Shown here piece after piece: positions 23,445-36,612 of a stretch of DNA of 64,000 nucleotides. Position 1 is the stretch's first letter; the number at the start of each line of letters is the position of its first letter. Origin of the DNA: Beta vulgaris subsp. vulgaris (Eukaryota; Streptophyta; Magnoliopsida; Caryophyllales; Amaranthaceae); assembly GCF_026745355.1 (NCBI RefSeq), contig NC_079202.1, positions 33,603,508 through 33,667,507 of the forward strand. Direction: 5' to 3'. The position numbers and the translations under genes are program-made. The notes under the pieces are model-generated. The model was not told the DNA's origin, made no database searches, and was given only the letters and a program-made list of their open reading frames with translations.

Positions 23445-23570
23445 ATTAGTATCTAGAGCTAAGGTTTTAACTTGGGAAAAAGTTGAGCTAAACTTGTATG
23501 TAAAACTAGTTATTTGTTGATTAGAGTCTAAAGTTATTTGTGTTTTTTGAACTTGGGTTGTTGTTCAACA

Positions 23571-24910
23571 ATGGAGGATGGAAAGGTGATACTTGAGAGG
23601 TTTGATGGGAAAGATTTTGGCTTTTGGAAGATGCAAATAGAGGATTATTTGTACCAAAAGATCTCTTCCTACCACTTGAATGTAAAAGGCCAAGTGGTAT
23701 GAAGGAAGATGATTGGAAAGTTCTAGACCGTGAAGCCCTTGGTGTGGTGAGATTGACGTTAGCCCAAAGTATGTCTTTCAATGTCAAGGATGCGAAAACA
23801 ATGGCGGGGTTGATGGAAACCTTGTCAAGTATGTATGAGAAACCATCGGCTATGAACAAAGTATACTTGATGCGTCTTTTGTTTGACATGGAGATGGTTG
23901 ATGGTAGTTCGGCCGCCGAACACATCAATGAGATTAATTCAATTTTGGGCCAATTGTCTTTAGTTGATATTAAATTTGAGGATGAAGTGAAGGCATTGAT
24001 TTTGTTGTCTTCTTTGCCCTTTTCATGGGAAATTATGGTGACCGCCATTAGCAACTCATCCGGTAAAGAAAGTTGAAGTATGATGATGTGAGAGACTTGA
24101 TCTTGAGTGAGAGCATTCGAAAGAGAGAGTCCGATGAATCATTGGGTGGTGCTTATATAGTGAAAGTAGGGGGAGAAGAAATCAACAAAGAGGAATGCAA
24201 GTCATGGAAGATCGAACTCATGAGGACATGACAAATCGAATGGGGGAGCTCATGTGGTGTATTGGGGTGTGGTGATGAAGGGCACTTGAAAAGAGATTGT
24301 CCAAAGAGAGGGAATCGGAAAGGGAAGAAGAAAGTTCAAGATTGATGAAGAAGATGCATCAACTAACTTGATTTCGGAGTACGATTCCGATGTTTTGATG
24401 CCAAGCAGGGGGGATCCGAAAGAGTTGGATGGATGCTAGGAATCATTGGTCTTGGATTCAGGTCTTTCTCATCATTCCTCACCATGTAAGAAGTTGTTTC
24501 GGAATTTCAAATATGAAAAACTTGGAAAAGTCTATCTTGCTAATGGTAAGGTAGTGGAAGTCATGTGGAAGGGTGATGTGAGTGTGAAACTCACTCGTGG
24601 TGGTTTTTTGGAGTTAAAGGATATCAAGTTTATCCCAAGGTTGAAGAAAAGCTTGATATCAGTGACTCAACTTGCCAAGTCAGGTCACAATGTTGTGTTT
24701 GATGGTGGTTCTTGCAAGATTGTAAAGGGAGCTATGGTCATAGCTCGAGGGACAAGAAATGCAACACTTTACACCATGTGGGGCACAAGAAAGGGGTTCG
24801 AAATCGGGGTGAAAACTTCATGTAAGGTGTCGTTTGGTTGGAAATCTATCGATATTGGGACAAGAAATGAGAATCACGGTGAGGCGGTATCCGGGTGGCA
24901 AATTGACTAA
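23571..24910 (+). pseudogene. Copia gag and protease remnant
   Basis: The ATG at 23571 opens a copia gag (LERFDGKDFGFWKMQIEDYL). A frameshift near 23660 moves it to the frame continuing to 24076 (QSMSFNVKDAKTMAGLMETL and ILLSSLPFSWE, typical of the gag domain). A zinc-knuckle-like stretch (GCGDEGHLKRDC, about 24270-24302) has lost its first cysteine. The protease region begins at about 24446 with LDSG and continues with the usual copia downstream pattern (IKFIPRLKKSLISVTQLAKSG). The frame ends at 24910 and nothing further of pol is recognisable. Confidence 0.85.
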
Positions 24911-25559
24911 TAAACACAAAAGGTGAAGGGTCGCACACAAGTATGATGTGTCGGAAATCCTAAGTGAAGCAAAGGGTGTTTTGTTCAACTGGGGGCAATG
25001 TGAGTTTGAATCTAGAGCATGAGAAGCTTATTTCGCTAAGGTGATTATTGTTTGTTGGGGTTGGATTATATCTCAATGTGCTTCGTTGGTGGAGATCAAG
25101 GAATTGGTTGATCTTCCTTGATTGTAGAGGAAGGGATCTTCATTTTGTTGTAGTGTCTCTTAGATGAAATGACCTCCGAGGTTAGGAGGGTGTGTAGGTT
25201 TGTGTAGGGATGCTATAATGATTTGGAGATGGTGTTGTTGAGAATCAAAGTCGGTTTAGACTTTTGATGTCTTTGTATTGGGGTGGTGCTAACTTCAATG
25301 TCTTTTTCTTTGATGTGGTGGAGATGTGATGTCATGAGGATGCTTAATCTAGGTGGGAGGATGGTGGTAATGTTTGAGTTAGCATCTAGGTGGGATCATG
25401 ATCATGACGGGGGTTTGGATGATGATGTTTTTGGGGCTTGTATGTGGTGTTGCATATGGGTTTGTATAGGGTGTTGCATATGGGATTTCATATGTTGTTG
25501 TTTGTGGTGTTGATTTGTTGGTGTTTGTGCCTCGTTTTCCCTAACTTCAAGTGGGAGAT
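24911..25559. other. Remainder of the deleted copia interior
   Basis: G-rich degenerate sequence between the last protease-linked frame and LTR 2. It has imperfect repeats of tatgtggtgttgcatatgg type (25440-25510). No pol motif seen. Confidence 0.5.
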
Positions 25560-26327
25560 TATTGGGGTAAATGATGGACTTGGGAAAACAATGGAAGCAA
25601 ACAACGAAAGCTCAAATGTGAAGAAGGCCAAGGCACGACCCAGCAACTCGCGTGAGTAGGCAAGCCAAGGAGGCCCAACCCGAGTAGTTCGAGAGGGCAA
25701 TGAGCTGCTCGGGCGGGAACTGTTTGGTGCTGGGTTCTGCCTCGAAGGAATAATGTAGTCCTCAACCCTGCACCGGGCGGGCTTGTGTGTGGCGCGGGAG
25801 GGGGGGGGGGCTGCCCTGGGCGAGCTGGCGTGCGGCCTGCCCTGGGCGAGCTATCTCGAGCTCAGACGTGCTGTTTTGATGAGGCTCGAAAGCATAATGT
25901 GTTTTTTGGCTTCGGCCCGGGTGGGTGGCATGGCCGGGTGACCATCGCTCACCCGGGCAACCTTGATCTACCGCGGATTCTCACAGGTTTGAGATTTATT
26001 CTCAACTCTATGTTCATTTAAACCTCCTACAGTATATAATTAAACGCCTCTGTTTTCTGTTTTAGGTTATGATCCACAAAAAATATATCAACCTAGGGTT
26101 TAGTAAAGAGGAGAGAAAATAACATTAAACTCATCCTTAATGCTTGGATTGTTCATCCATTGTTGCCATTAATCAAAGATGCTTGCTTTGTGGGTTTTTT
26201 CTCCCACTGCTCGGAGTATAATTCCCATGTAAATCGGTGTGTTTTCATTGCTTTCGTATTTATGCTTTGTTTAATCACTTTTCATTTACCGTTGATTAGT
26301 GTTAATTATATGTAATTAGTGATTTTG
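25560..26327 (+). repeat. 3' LTR of the deleted copia element, cut at its end
   Basis: Parallels LTR 1 from tattggggtaaatg onward but diverges clearly. It contains a G run (25799-25811) and a duplicated ccctgggcgagct segment. Its last bases are replaced by the start of chromovirus LTR A at 26328, which gives the insertion order. Confidence 0.85.
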
Positions 26328-27401
26328 TGTAACACCCCCGCCGACCCGAACCCTTCTTCATTCAATAAAAACTCGATCCACGAGGGTTCGACTCGATTGG
26401 AGCGCTACCGTCGCACTTATCTCCGTGGACATAAATGAAAGGCTAGATTAAAACATACTAAACTCAAATTAATTAATCCTTATGACCAAGTAAATCGTTC
26501 ATGAAATATTATTACTACTTACTTAAGTGTTCCAGAGTTTCAGCGGAAGCTAAATCATAAGCTAACTGGATGGCAACTCTAAATGATCTCCTTTTTGTTC
26601 CCCCGTCGATCACCCACCTGCACAAATACATTGAAAAGAAACAAGAGAGACAAGCTTCCAAAAATCAGAAAAACTGATTAATTCCAACGCCATCCAGTAA
26701 AATACTTAAGTTGAAAATACTTTGTAGAATAGTAATTTAATAGGTTTAGAAATCATAATACATATACACATATATATACGCAGAATAATCACATAATTAA
26801 TTCCATTAATCCAGTTATTCAGATAGAGGAAAGAGAAAACCAGTCAGCCGGGGTCGATCCCATGTAAGCACTTACTTCAACATTGTAGGATAGGGTCAAT
26901 CCCATGTAACCACCTACGGATAACGTAGTGACCATAATAACAAAGTCCCTAGTGTGCACACCCCTTCTACTTGGATCACAACAAGATAGAAGGAATACAA
27001 GTAAGTGAAAATCAGCTTAATAACAAGATAAACCTGTAGGTGGCCGCTGAACCTCCCATACAGGCCAACCTGTTCATAATTTCCCTCTGATATTTCACTT
27101 TAAGTGATTAACATCTTTTAATTCAAGTCATCACATAAAACAGGTATACGTCATCTTGTTCAATCAAGTGTGAACGTATTTAATCCAATATGATCTCAAT
27201 CCAAACATAGCGGTTTCAATATTTCATTTCATAAACTCAACCGTCACTTGAGTTCATTTAGCACTCTAATTCATAATTATTTAATTATCACAAGTTCTTA
27301 CTAGTTCCAACTTTCATAAAACTCCAATAATAATAATAATAATCATAATAATCGTAATAATAATAGTAATAATAATAGTAATAATAGTAACAATAATAAT
27401 C

Positions 27402-27465
<64 letters not shown>

Positions 27466-28909
27466 ATAATAATACATAATAATAATAACAATAACAATAA
27501 CAATAACTATAACATTACTAAATTACATTAAACGATTTTAATAACAGGAGTAAAATATTAGTTATTAAGTTGATATTTATAACGATGTTAATAACGTTAT
27601 AATAATGATCACCTTTTTCCATCGTCCATAATAATGATTCAGAATCGAAATCCATAGTCGTTATCCATTTGTTATTTAAGAAAAATTTTAAAGTAATAAA
27701 AGACTAAGTTATTCTAAAACATACTAACTTAATAAATTAGGCTAATTTAGGAAAGTTATTAATTTTGTCGTAAAAATAAAGGTAAAATAATGAAACTTGT
27801 TTAAAACTCAAATAAACTAAAAGAAAAGGAAAAGGAGTTTTAAGAATCAGTTTCTCAAACTGAGAAGTGAAACAAACAAAAGAAGAGGAGGGCGACAGAG
27901 GAGGCACGAAGCAAGGGGAAGAAGGAGGTTTGTGGTGCTGGTGGTTCGGTGTGCGGCGGCGGGAGTTAGACAACAAGGGCGCCACGAAAAATAGTCGGGC
28001 TGGATTCGAGTGGTGGCTGGCGCAGGCTGTAAAGACGACAACAGGGGTGCTGCAGAGGCGCCCCGAAGGGGGAGGAAGGGTTGGTGATACTGCCTACCGC
28101 GGTGGTGACGGTGAAGGTTGAGGTGGTTGGTGCGGTGGTTTCAGAAGGTGAAGTGAAATAGAGGGAAGGTGTTTAATGGTGAGTTGAATTTAATTTTTAA
28201 TTTTTTAAAACAAAAATCAGAAAATAAGGGAGAAAAGAAAGGATTGAAGCAAACCTTTGACAATTGTTCACTTGAGCAATTTGGGTGAAAGCAATTCAGT
28301 ATTTATAGAGGGTTTGGTCTGAATTTTTGAGTTTTGGTCAAGCTCCATTATTGGTGGAGGTGTGAGAGCTATGGTGTTAGAGTTAGCTTTTTGACTGATT
28401 TCACCCCTAAAATTTGAAATTATGGACTAAAATCAACTTCTACTGACAAAGGCTGTATTTTAGTTGAAATTTTTGGCTCCTTTGCTGCTGTAAATTAGAC
28501 GTGAGAAGGGGAGGAAGATGGTGATGCTGAATCACATCTTCCTCCCTCCTTTTTTTTGTTTAATCTTTTCTCTTTGGCTAAAAAGACATATGGGCTATGG
28601 ACTTGACTTTGGGCTTTATATGTGGATTGCTAAAACGGATGGACAATTTATATAAGAATACCCACAACCAAATAAAGATTTCAATTATCACAATTAAATT
28701 ATTTAGAAATAATGAAATGAATAATAAAATAAATCTCAATCAAATCATTTTAGTAAAACTTGTTAAATAAATGAAAACTAAATGAAATCATTATTTTAAT
28801 AAACATAATTATCAAATAAAATTACATTATCATAAAAATAATTTTAATTGGAAATAATATTAAACCTTAGTAAATAATAAAATAAACATAGAAAATTCGG
28901 GGTATTACA
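26328..28909 (-). repeat. LTR A (3' LTR of chromovirus internal region 1)
   Basis: 2582 bp from tgtaacaccc to ggggtattaca, followed by the polypurine tract at 28910-28926. It contains a TAA microsatellite (about 27328-27490). It was inserted into LTR 2 of the copia element on the left. Confidence 0.9.
27328..27500. repeat. Imperfect TAA microsatellite in LTR A
   Basis: Interrupted ataata repeats of about 170 bp. The poly-tyrosine and poly-leucine frames here are artefacts of the repeat. Confidence 0.95.
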
Positions 28910-29049
28910 TCTACTCCTCCTTAAAAACAAAGTTCGTCCTCGAATTTTAAAGTTAGATATTTAAAATTACATTCGCTTTGCGCTTTGTTAGTATTACATT
29001 CGCTCCCACTTAAGGAGTTTCGTCCCCGAAACTCGATAATCATACCTCA

Positions 29050-29749
29050 AAAAAGAGTTCAGGATAACGCTTTCTCAGGTCGTCTTATGTTTCCCAAGTT
29101 GCTTCCTCGGTTTGATGATTAGACCATAAAACTTTGACTAACTTTATTGCCTTGTTTCGGGTGTTTCTCGTTTTGGAATCAAGGATTCTAACAGGACGTT
29201 CTTGAAAGGTGAGGGTCTCATATAATTCAATGGTTTCGGTTTGGATAACATGGGGGGCTCAGAAACGTATTTACGGAGTTGAGACACATGAAAAACATTG
29301 TGAATCTCAGCTAATTATGTAGCTAAGGCTAACCTATAAGACACTTGTCCAATTCTTCCCAATACCTCATAAGGTCCGATATAATGAGGACTCAACTTTC
29401 CTTTCCTATCAAACCCCATTACTCCCTTGGTTGGTAAAACTTTCATCAACACTTTCTCTCCAACTGCCAAGTCCGAATCCCGTCTCCTTTGATCAGCATA
29501 CGATTTTTGTCGATCGTGAGCTGCTTTCATACGCTCTTGAATCAACTTCACCTTGTGGGTAGTCTCTTCTATCATTTCTAGTCCCAAATTCAACGACTCG
29601 TTCACATCTCTCCAACATATAGGACTCCTACATTTACGTCCATTCAACGCCTCAGAAGATGTCATTCCTATGCCCGAGTGATAAATGTTGTTGTACGAGA
29701 ACTTAATGTACATCAAATGATCATCCCAATAACCTCCGAAATCCATCAT
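29050..29749 (-). pseudogene. Integrase C-terminal part and chromodomain-like tail, region 1
   Basis: The open frame 29315-29749 reads through a typical gypsy integrase C-terminus (HSGIGMTSSEALNGRKCRSP, RRRDSDLAVGEKVLMKV, SPHYIGPYEVLGRIGQVSYRL). Beyond it, in broken frames down to about 29050, are HNVFHVSQLRKYV and pieces resembling the chromodomain tail (KVLWSN/FYGLI and EEATW-like). Such tails bind methylated histone H3 in chromoviruses. Here the tail is degenerate, so the assignment rests on position and partial similarity. Confidence 0.72.
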
Positions 29750-30850
29750 ACATGCTCATAACATATCCTCCAAGGTCCGAATGGTTCACTCTGTTTGACC
29801 ATCCGTTGCTGGGTGGAAGGTTGTGCTGAATTTTCAATAGTATACCCACGGCTGTCTGAAGCTGCTTCCAGATCTTAGATAAGAATCTCGAGTCCCTATC
29901 CGAGACAATGTCCGGAACACCATGTAGCCTAACTACCTCATTAAAGTAAGCACCCGCCAACTGTTTCAACGACCAAGTATCCTTCATTGCCACGAACCTT
30001 GTCGTCTTAGTTAAACGTTCCACTATTACCCATATTTCATTATTTCCCAACCTCGTATTCGGTAACCCCATGATGAAATCCATAGAGATAGATTCCCATT
30101 TCCATTTTGGCACTTCCAACGGTTGCAATTTTCCTCCAGACTTCATATGATGTATTTTTACCTTCTGGCATGTTAAACATTTTGCCACAAAGTCGGCTAC
30201 TTTTTGCTTCATTCTGGCATGTCCTCCTGGATCTATGGAATACGACGAACTATGGGCTTCCCTTAGAATTCTCGTCTTGACTTCCTCGTCCCGTGGCACA
30301 CACAATCTCCGTTTATATTTCACAACACCATTGGTGTCGATTTTGAACTCCGGTGCTTGACCAATTCCTTCATATCTCTTAACTCGCTTAACCACTTTCT
30401 GCAACTTGCTTATTCTCTTCATCAGGTTGGTGAGAGGTTGAGCCGTTCTCGAAAAATCTTTCACAAATCTCCGGTAATATCCGAGTAAACCTTACAAACT
30501 CCTTACTTCAATGACGTTCTTAGGTTGAGGCCAATTGGTCACTGCTTGAATCTTCGATGGATCTACGTAAACACCTTCTTTTGATATCACATGACCCAAA
30601 AATGATACTTTTTCCAACCAAAATTCACACTTTGAGAACTTGGCGTACAATTGCTTTTCTCGAAGAATCTCCTATACTTTCCTCAACTAAGCCTCATGAT
30701 GTTCTTTATCCTTCAAGTCCACCAATATATCGTCAATGAACACAATCGCGAATTTGTCCAAGTATGGCTGGAAAGTTCTGTTCATGAGGTCTATGAAAGG
30801 TGTTGGCGCATTGAGTCCAAGAGGCATAACTGTGAACTCATTATGACCAT
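29721..30850 (-). pseudogene. RT C-terminal part and integrase core, region 1
   Basis: From about 30850 down: the RT active-site region (FIDDILV near 30735), [11 protein letters not shown], the RT thumb, then the deletion of RNase H. Integrase follows in the 29721-30464 frame. It has the zinc-binding pattern H...H...CLTC (RILREAHSSSYSIDPGGH, KCLTCQKVK), the catalytic core with SMDFIMGLP and VSDRDSRF, then a frameshift near the expected glutamate. Not functional as read. Confidence 0.88.
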
Positions 30851-30853
30851 ATA

Positions 30854-31770
30854 TCATACGAAAGATTTTTTTGGGATGTCCTCTTCAGCAATTCGTAATT
30901 GGTGATTGCCCGACCTCAAATCGATCCTGGAAAACACAGTTGCACCTTGAAGCTGATTGAACAAATCCTCGATTCTCAGGACCAGATATTTATTCTTTAC
31001 TGTGGCATTATTCAACTCCCTATAATCGATACACCATCTCAAAGATCCATCTTTCTTCCTAACAAACAATATTGGGGCTCCCCAAAGCAAAGCACTAGGT
31101 CCAATGTACCCTTTTTCCAACAATTCCTCCAATTACACCTTCAATTCTTGCATTTTTGGAGGTGCTAGTCGATATGGGGCCTTAGATACAGTACCTGTTC
31201 CCGGGGCTAAGTTGATATTAAAGCTCACTTCCCTGACTGATGGCATTTCAGGTACCTCTTCGGAAAATATATCAGGAAACTCCTTTACTATCGGAATTTG
31301 AGTCAACTCCTCATGTCCCTTACTTGGCATAGGTAGTCTGGGTAGCCTTTTCTAAGATAGGGTTGAAGGTTCAGGGCAGAGATTATTTTGGTGTCAGGCT
31401 GGGAGATTATAACTTTATAAGATATCCTATTTTCCTTTGGTTCTCTAAGAGATATTTTCTGGTTATGACACTCAATTTTGGCTTTACACTTAACTAGCAA
31501 TCCATTCCCAGTATAATTTCAAAGTCCTTTAGGTCAAAAAGGATAAGATTGGCCGATAATTCGGTACCAGTTATGACTACATGGATACTTTGGAAAAGAG
31601 ATTTACAGGAAATAGTTTCATATGTGGGCTATAATTGCTTGACAAGACTAGGTAGACTTGAGGGGATACTTATTAATTAACAAAAGTGCTATAAATAAAA
31701 GAATGAGACGCTCTGGAATCAAAGAGTACATAAGCAGGATGAGATCACGAGAAAAGTACATGTCACAACA
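30854..31770 (-). pseudogene. Protease and RT N-terminal part, region 1
   Basis: The aspartic protease region near 31720 reads DSRA where DSGA is expected, which would abolish activity. RT begins with [38 protein letters not shown] and [15 protein letters not shown]. It is split over several frames by stops. Confidence 0.88.
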
Positions 31771-31799
31771 TTGGCATCGGTGTCAGCTTTAATTCAGCT

Positions 31800-32733
31800 C
31801 ATGACATTGATTCTTCCACTGGTGTAGCCTCCATTGTCATTCTTTCTGAAGTTTCCGTTTACACCTCCAAAAGAGCGGCTTTGCTGGTTCCCAAAATGTG
31901 CAGCATTTCCTCCACTGGGGCGGTTGTTATTGAAGTTTTGAATTCTGTTTCCACCTCCATGGTTCCCATTGTTACCATTGTTCGCATTTGGTTCATTTTG
32001 AGCTTGCTTCTTGGGACAGTTGAACGATTTGTGACCTACTTCTCCACACTCGAAACATTTAATCCTGTCACCCTGACAATTGAATCCTAGATGACTCTTG
32101 GCACACTTCTTGCAAACATAGTTCTTTTAGTTCTTATTTCCTTGCTGGGCCTGTTGTCCAGAATTCGTTGTTATAGTGTCCACCATTAACGTTGTTGTTT
32201 ACACCATTGTTGTTGTTGGGCCTTTTATCGTACCCTTGACTGTTGCTGTTGCTGGCAGGTTCCTTTCTTTTATGTCTACTTAGCACCTTTCTCTCACGCT
32301 GTAGAATTCTATCTAAGTTTGAGGCCTGAGCATACGCTTCCGCGAAAGTAGTTGAGGTGTTACTTCCCATTCGAGTCTTAAGATCAAACTTAAGTCCATG
32401 TTCATACCTTTGGGCCTAAGTTCCCTCATATGGCACTACAGTTGTGCAGAAGCGGGCATACTCATTAAATTTATGAGTGTACTCTTGCACACTCATGTTA
32501 TATCTCTGGTTTAATATACTAATCTCATTGTATTTCTGCCTAAGAATGTGCTCGGGGAAAAAGCGAGCCTTAATCGCTACCTTAAAATCTTCGCAGTTAA
32601 AGTTTTCTTGAGCTTTGACAGTGGGTCCATGGTGGTTGTTGTTGATCTGGTTTTGAAGGACTAAGCCAAAGTTGTTAGCTAGTTGCTCTAGAGTTCTATG
32701 TCGTGCTGCAACTTGTTCAGGAGTTTCAACCAT
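31800..32733 (-). pseudogene. Gag, region 1
   Basis: The gag start is at 32733 (MVETPEQVAARHRTLEQLA). A retrotransposon-gag domain follows (FKVAIKARFFPEHILRQKYN, MSVQEYTHKFNEYARFC), then an Asn/Gly-rich linker and one intact CCHC zinc knuckle (CFECGEVGHKSFNC, about 32010-32062). It lacks about 120 codons present in the gag of region 2 (the LKPLTFVGREDP stretch, 37210-37247 and onward) and has frame breaks near 32400 and 32130. Confidence 0.88.
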
Positions 32734-33104
32734 TTGGTTTTCTTATCGCCTTACTCTAGATCGCGTATAAACGTATTGCATAAGCTACATACGTTATTCC
32801 CATTGGTGTTCCCACCATTCACATTGATGCTTAAATAAGGGCTAATTCACATAAATAAATAATCAAGGTTCATTCGATCTATTCATTTTTCGACGCAACA
32901 TACTTAGGTCATATACCAAAATTTCATTATTTCATTACTCAAAGAGTACCATGCACATTTCATTCATCACATAAGAGTTGATTTAGTTTCCATATTAAGG
33001 AATACTAGAATCACAAAACAACTTAAGTTATCACTAATGTTACTAAGTCTATTATAGGTTTTAATTAGATTCCTAGTGGTTAAGGCTAGCTAGGGTTGAA
33101 GGTT

Positions 33105-33607
33105 TCACTCTTCATACTCGGACAAGTCTTCTTCCTCATCTTCGTTTACATTTCCACCATGGTTTTCAACGGGAGGGGAAGAGCTTCTTTCTATTCCTTC
33201 ATTATTACTATAGTTGGGTTCCTCGTCATCGGTGGTTAAGTAGTCATTAAGCCACTTGGCTCTAGCATCGAGCATCAGTTTCTCCAAGTAACTCAACGTT
33301 AGATACCACTTCCCTTTCAATGTGTATCATTTATAGTTTGGCCTTCCATTATTCAGAATATCTATCCAATCTTGATTCCGGCATAAGGGCCATCGTTGGG
33401 GAGAGTGTAAATCAAAACATTGGCCTGTTTTGGTGGCGTGAGGTAATCCGAATACCCGTGACCTTCATTGGGGTGGTAACACTTCATGGTTAAGCGTAAC
33501 TTGTAGATATAAGCTTAAATAGACTCTCCTACCCTCATCCTTAGAACGTAAGGTCCTTGAAGAGGGGTTCCGGTGCATTTCCTGGCGGTCAAACGTGTCT
33601 TGGCCAT
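33105..33607 (-). pseudogene. Extra pre-gag ORF with histone H3-like N-terminus, copy 1
   Basis: The ATG at 33605-33607 starts M-A-K-T-R-L-T-A-R-K-C-T-G-T, then PLQGPYVLRMRVGES. The histone H3 start is M-A-R-T-K-Q-T-A-R-K-S-T-G-G, so nine of fourteen positions are identical and two more are K/R exchanges. The body has a gag-like look (YIYKLRLTMKCYHPNEGH, VLIYTLPNDGPYAG). The end is strongly acidic (DDEEPNYSNNEG, DEEEDLSEYEE). A stop after GES and a frame break near 33350-33410 interrupt it. It lies between the primer binding site and gag. Function unknown. Confidence 0.7.
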
Positions 33608-33851
33608 CTCATAAAATATCATAAACAATTAATAAGTACCTATAACGAGTACTTTCCTACATGCACACATAACCCATTCGTACCCATACTAAATCCTTAA
33701 GTCATATTTTAATCTTGCTTCATTTCTCCTAACTATTTTTATTCTCTTGACTTCCTAAACCATTTTTATGTTTGAACCTATTTGATTCATTTTCCATATA
33801 TATTTATTTTTTGTAACAATTTTTAATCTTTCCGTAGTTAATCTAAACTCT

Positions 33852-33863
33852 GCTATGATACCA
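33852..33863 (-). other. Primer binding site, chromovirus region 1
   Basis: Reversed, the site reads tggtatcatagc, one base from the initiator tRNA-Met complement tggtatcagagc. It is separated from LTR B by three bases. Confidence 0.85.
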
Positions 33864-34880
33864 TTCTGTAGCATCCCCGCCGACCCGAACCCTTGTTCAT
33901 TCAATAAAAACTCGAGATGGGGGAAATTCCACGAGGGTTTGACTCGACGGGAGCGCTAGCGCCGCACTTAACTCCGTGGAAATAAATGCAAGGCTAGATT
34001 AAGACATAGTAAACTCAAATTAATTAATCCTTACAATCATGTAAATCGTTCATGAAATATTACTAAATACATAAGTGTTTCAGAGTTCCAGCGGAAGCTA
34101 ACTCATAAGCTAAGTGGATGATAACTCTAAATGATTTCCCTTTTTTTACCCTGTCGATCATCCACGTGCACAAATACATTGAAAAGAAACAAGAGACACA
34201 AGCTCCCAAAAATCTGAAAAATTGAGTAATTCCAACTCCATCCCGTAATATACTTAAGTTAAAAATACTTTGTAGAATAGTAATTTAATAGGTTTAGAAA
34301 TCATAGTACATATGCACATATATATACACGGAATAATCACATAATTAATTCCATTAATCCATTTATTCAAGGAGATGAAAGAGAACGCCAGTAAGCCGGG
34401 GTCAATCCCCTATAACCATTTACTTCAACATTGTAGGCCGGGGTCAATCCCCTATAATCACCTACGGATAATGTAATGGCCATAATAACAGATTCCCTAG
34501 TATGCACACCTCTTCGGCTTCGATCACAACAAAATAGAAGGAAGACAAGTAACGAAAAATCAGCTTAGTAACAAGCTAAACCTGTAGGTGGCCGCTGAAC
34601 CTCCGATACAAGACAACATGTTCATCATTTCCCTCTGATATTTCACTATAAATGATTAACAACTTTTAATTCAAGTCATCACATAAAACATGTACGCATC
34701 TATGCCATCTTGTTCAATCAAGTGTAAACATATTTAATCCAACATGATCTCAATCCAAACATAGCGGTTTCAATATTTCATTTCATAAACTCAACCGTCA
34801 CTTGAGTTCATTTAGCACTCTAATTTATAATTATTTAATTATCACAAGTTCTTACTAGTTCCAACTTTCTAGAACTCCAC

Positions 34881-35210
<330 letters not shown>

Positions 35211-35634
35211 CCATAACATTACTAAATGACATTAAACGATTTTAATAACAAAAGTAAAAGATTAACAATTAAGTTGATATTAATAACGACGTTATAATAA
35301 TGATCTTCTTTGTCATATTGTAAATCTTCCATAATCATGATTCATAATCGAAATTCATAGTCGTTATCCATTTATTCTTCGTATTCATAAACCGCATTAA
35401 GACGATAATTCATAATTATAGTCCATACTTATATATTTTATAAGCACCTAATCACGTAATCAAATCGTTTTACACTAACGGGATCTATTTTTAGATGGAC
35501 ATCGAAGATTATCTCATTACGCATGCCCAAAAGTTAAGTTCGCAACCGGGTTAACACTCTTGATATACCTCTTCTACAAAATCGGAGTCTACAATAAACA
35601 TTAACGAGATCTAATTTAGTCACCTAAATAACTC

Positions 35635-35637
<3 letters not shown>

Positions 35638-35703
<66 letters not shown>
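35638..35703. repeat. TA dinucleotide repeat in LTR B
   Basis: More than 30 uninterrupted TA units. The same site in LTR D has only a short tatatata (61831-61839), so it expanded here. Confidence 0.97.
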
Positions 35704-35730
<27 letters not shown>

Positions 35731-36612
35731 TAATTCAAATAACTTAAAGAAATTCTTAATGATTTTAAGAGAGTTTACAAATCAAAGTTTATGGTTTCCA
35801 AAACATTTATGAAATCATTTGAAGTACTCAAAAATTAGTTCAACTTAAATTTTATTAACTTAAACAATTATTTTAAACATAGAAAATAAACTTTATTGTA
35901 CTCATTATTTTTAATAAATATTTTAAACTTATAAAAGACTAAGTTATTCTAAAACATATTAACTTAATAAAGTAGGCTAATTTAGGAAAGTTATTGATTT
36001 TGTCTAAAAAATGAAGGTAAAATAATAAAACTAATTTAAAACTCAAATAAACTAAAAGAAAAGGAAAAGGAGTTTTAGGAATAAGTTTCTCAAACTGAGA
36101 ATCAAAACAAACGAAAGAAGGGGAGGGCGACAGAGCAGGTACGAAGCAGGAGAGAAGAACAAGGCTTGTTGCGCTGGTGCTTCGGTGTGCGGCAGCGGGA
36201 GTTAGATAACAAGGGCGCCACGAAAAAGGGTCGGGATGGGTTAGAGTGGTGGCTGGCGCAGACTATAAAGGCGAGAGCAGGGGTGCTGCAGAGGCGTCGC
36301 GAAGGGGGAGGAAGGGTTGGTGGTTCTGCGTGCCGCGGTGGTGACGGCAAAGGTTGAGGTGGTTGGTGCGGTGGTTTCCGGTGGCGAAGTGAAACAGAGG
36401 AAAAGTGTTTAATGGTGAGTTGAATTTCATTTTTAATTATTCAAAACAAAGCAATTTAGTATTTATAGAGGGTTTGGTCAGAATTTTTGAGCTTTGGTCA
36501 AGCTCCATTACTGGTAGAATTGTGAGAGCCATGGTGTTAGAGTTAGCTTTTTGACTGATTTCACCCCTAGAATATGAAATTGTGGACTAAAATCAATTTC
36601 TATTGACAATGG

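Larger units (their letters stand above)
22689..26327 (+). mobile_element. Internally deleted copia element with two LTRs
   Basis: LTR 1 (22689-23444, tgttgggg to ctcaaca) and LTR 2 (25560-26327) align along most of their length. LTR 2 is cut at its 3' end by LTR A of the chromovirus array. A degraded tRNA-Met primer binding site (agtatctagagc, 23448-23459) follows LTR 1. A purine tract, aagtgggaga, precedes LTR 2. The 2.1-kb interior holds only gag and protease remnants. Integrase, reverse transcriptase and RNase H are missing, so the copy is non-autonomous. Confidence 0.88.
28910..33866 (-). pseudogene. Chromovirus internal region 1 (gag-pol, RNase H deleted)
   Basis: On the minus strand from 33866 downward: primer binding site, extra ORF (33607-33105), gag, protease, reverse transcriptase, integrase and a chromodomain-like tail. 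Stops and frameshifts break every long domain. The protease site reads DSRA instead of DSGA. RNase H is absent: after the RT-linked TNLMKRISKL the sequence jumps to integrase-side APEFKIDTNG, whereas internal region 3 has about 0.7 kb of RNase H here. This copy is therefore defective. Confidence 0.9.

Noticed and set aside
27867..28121. Plus ORF of 84 codons, also at 36166-36357 and 53810-54019
   Set aside because: It lies in the LTR of the chromovirus and varies in length and frame between LTRs, so it is not a conserved gene.
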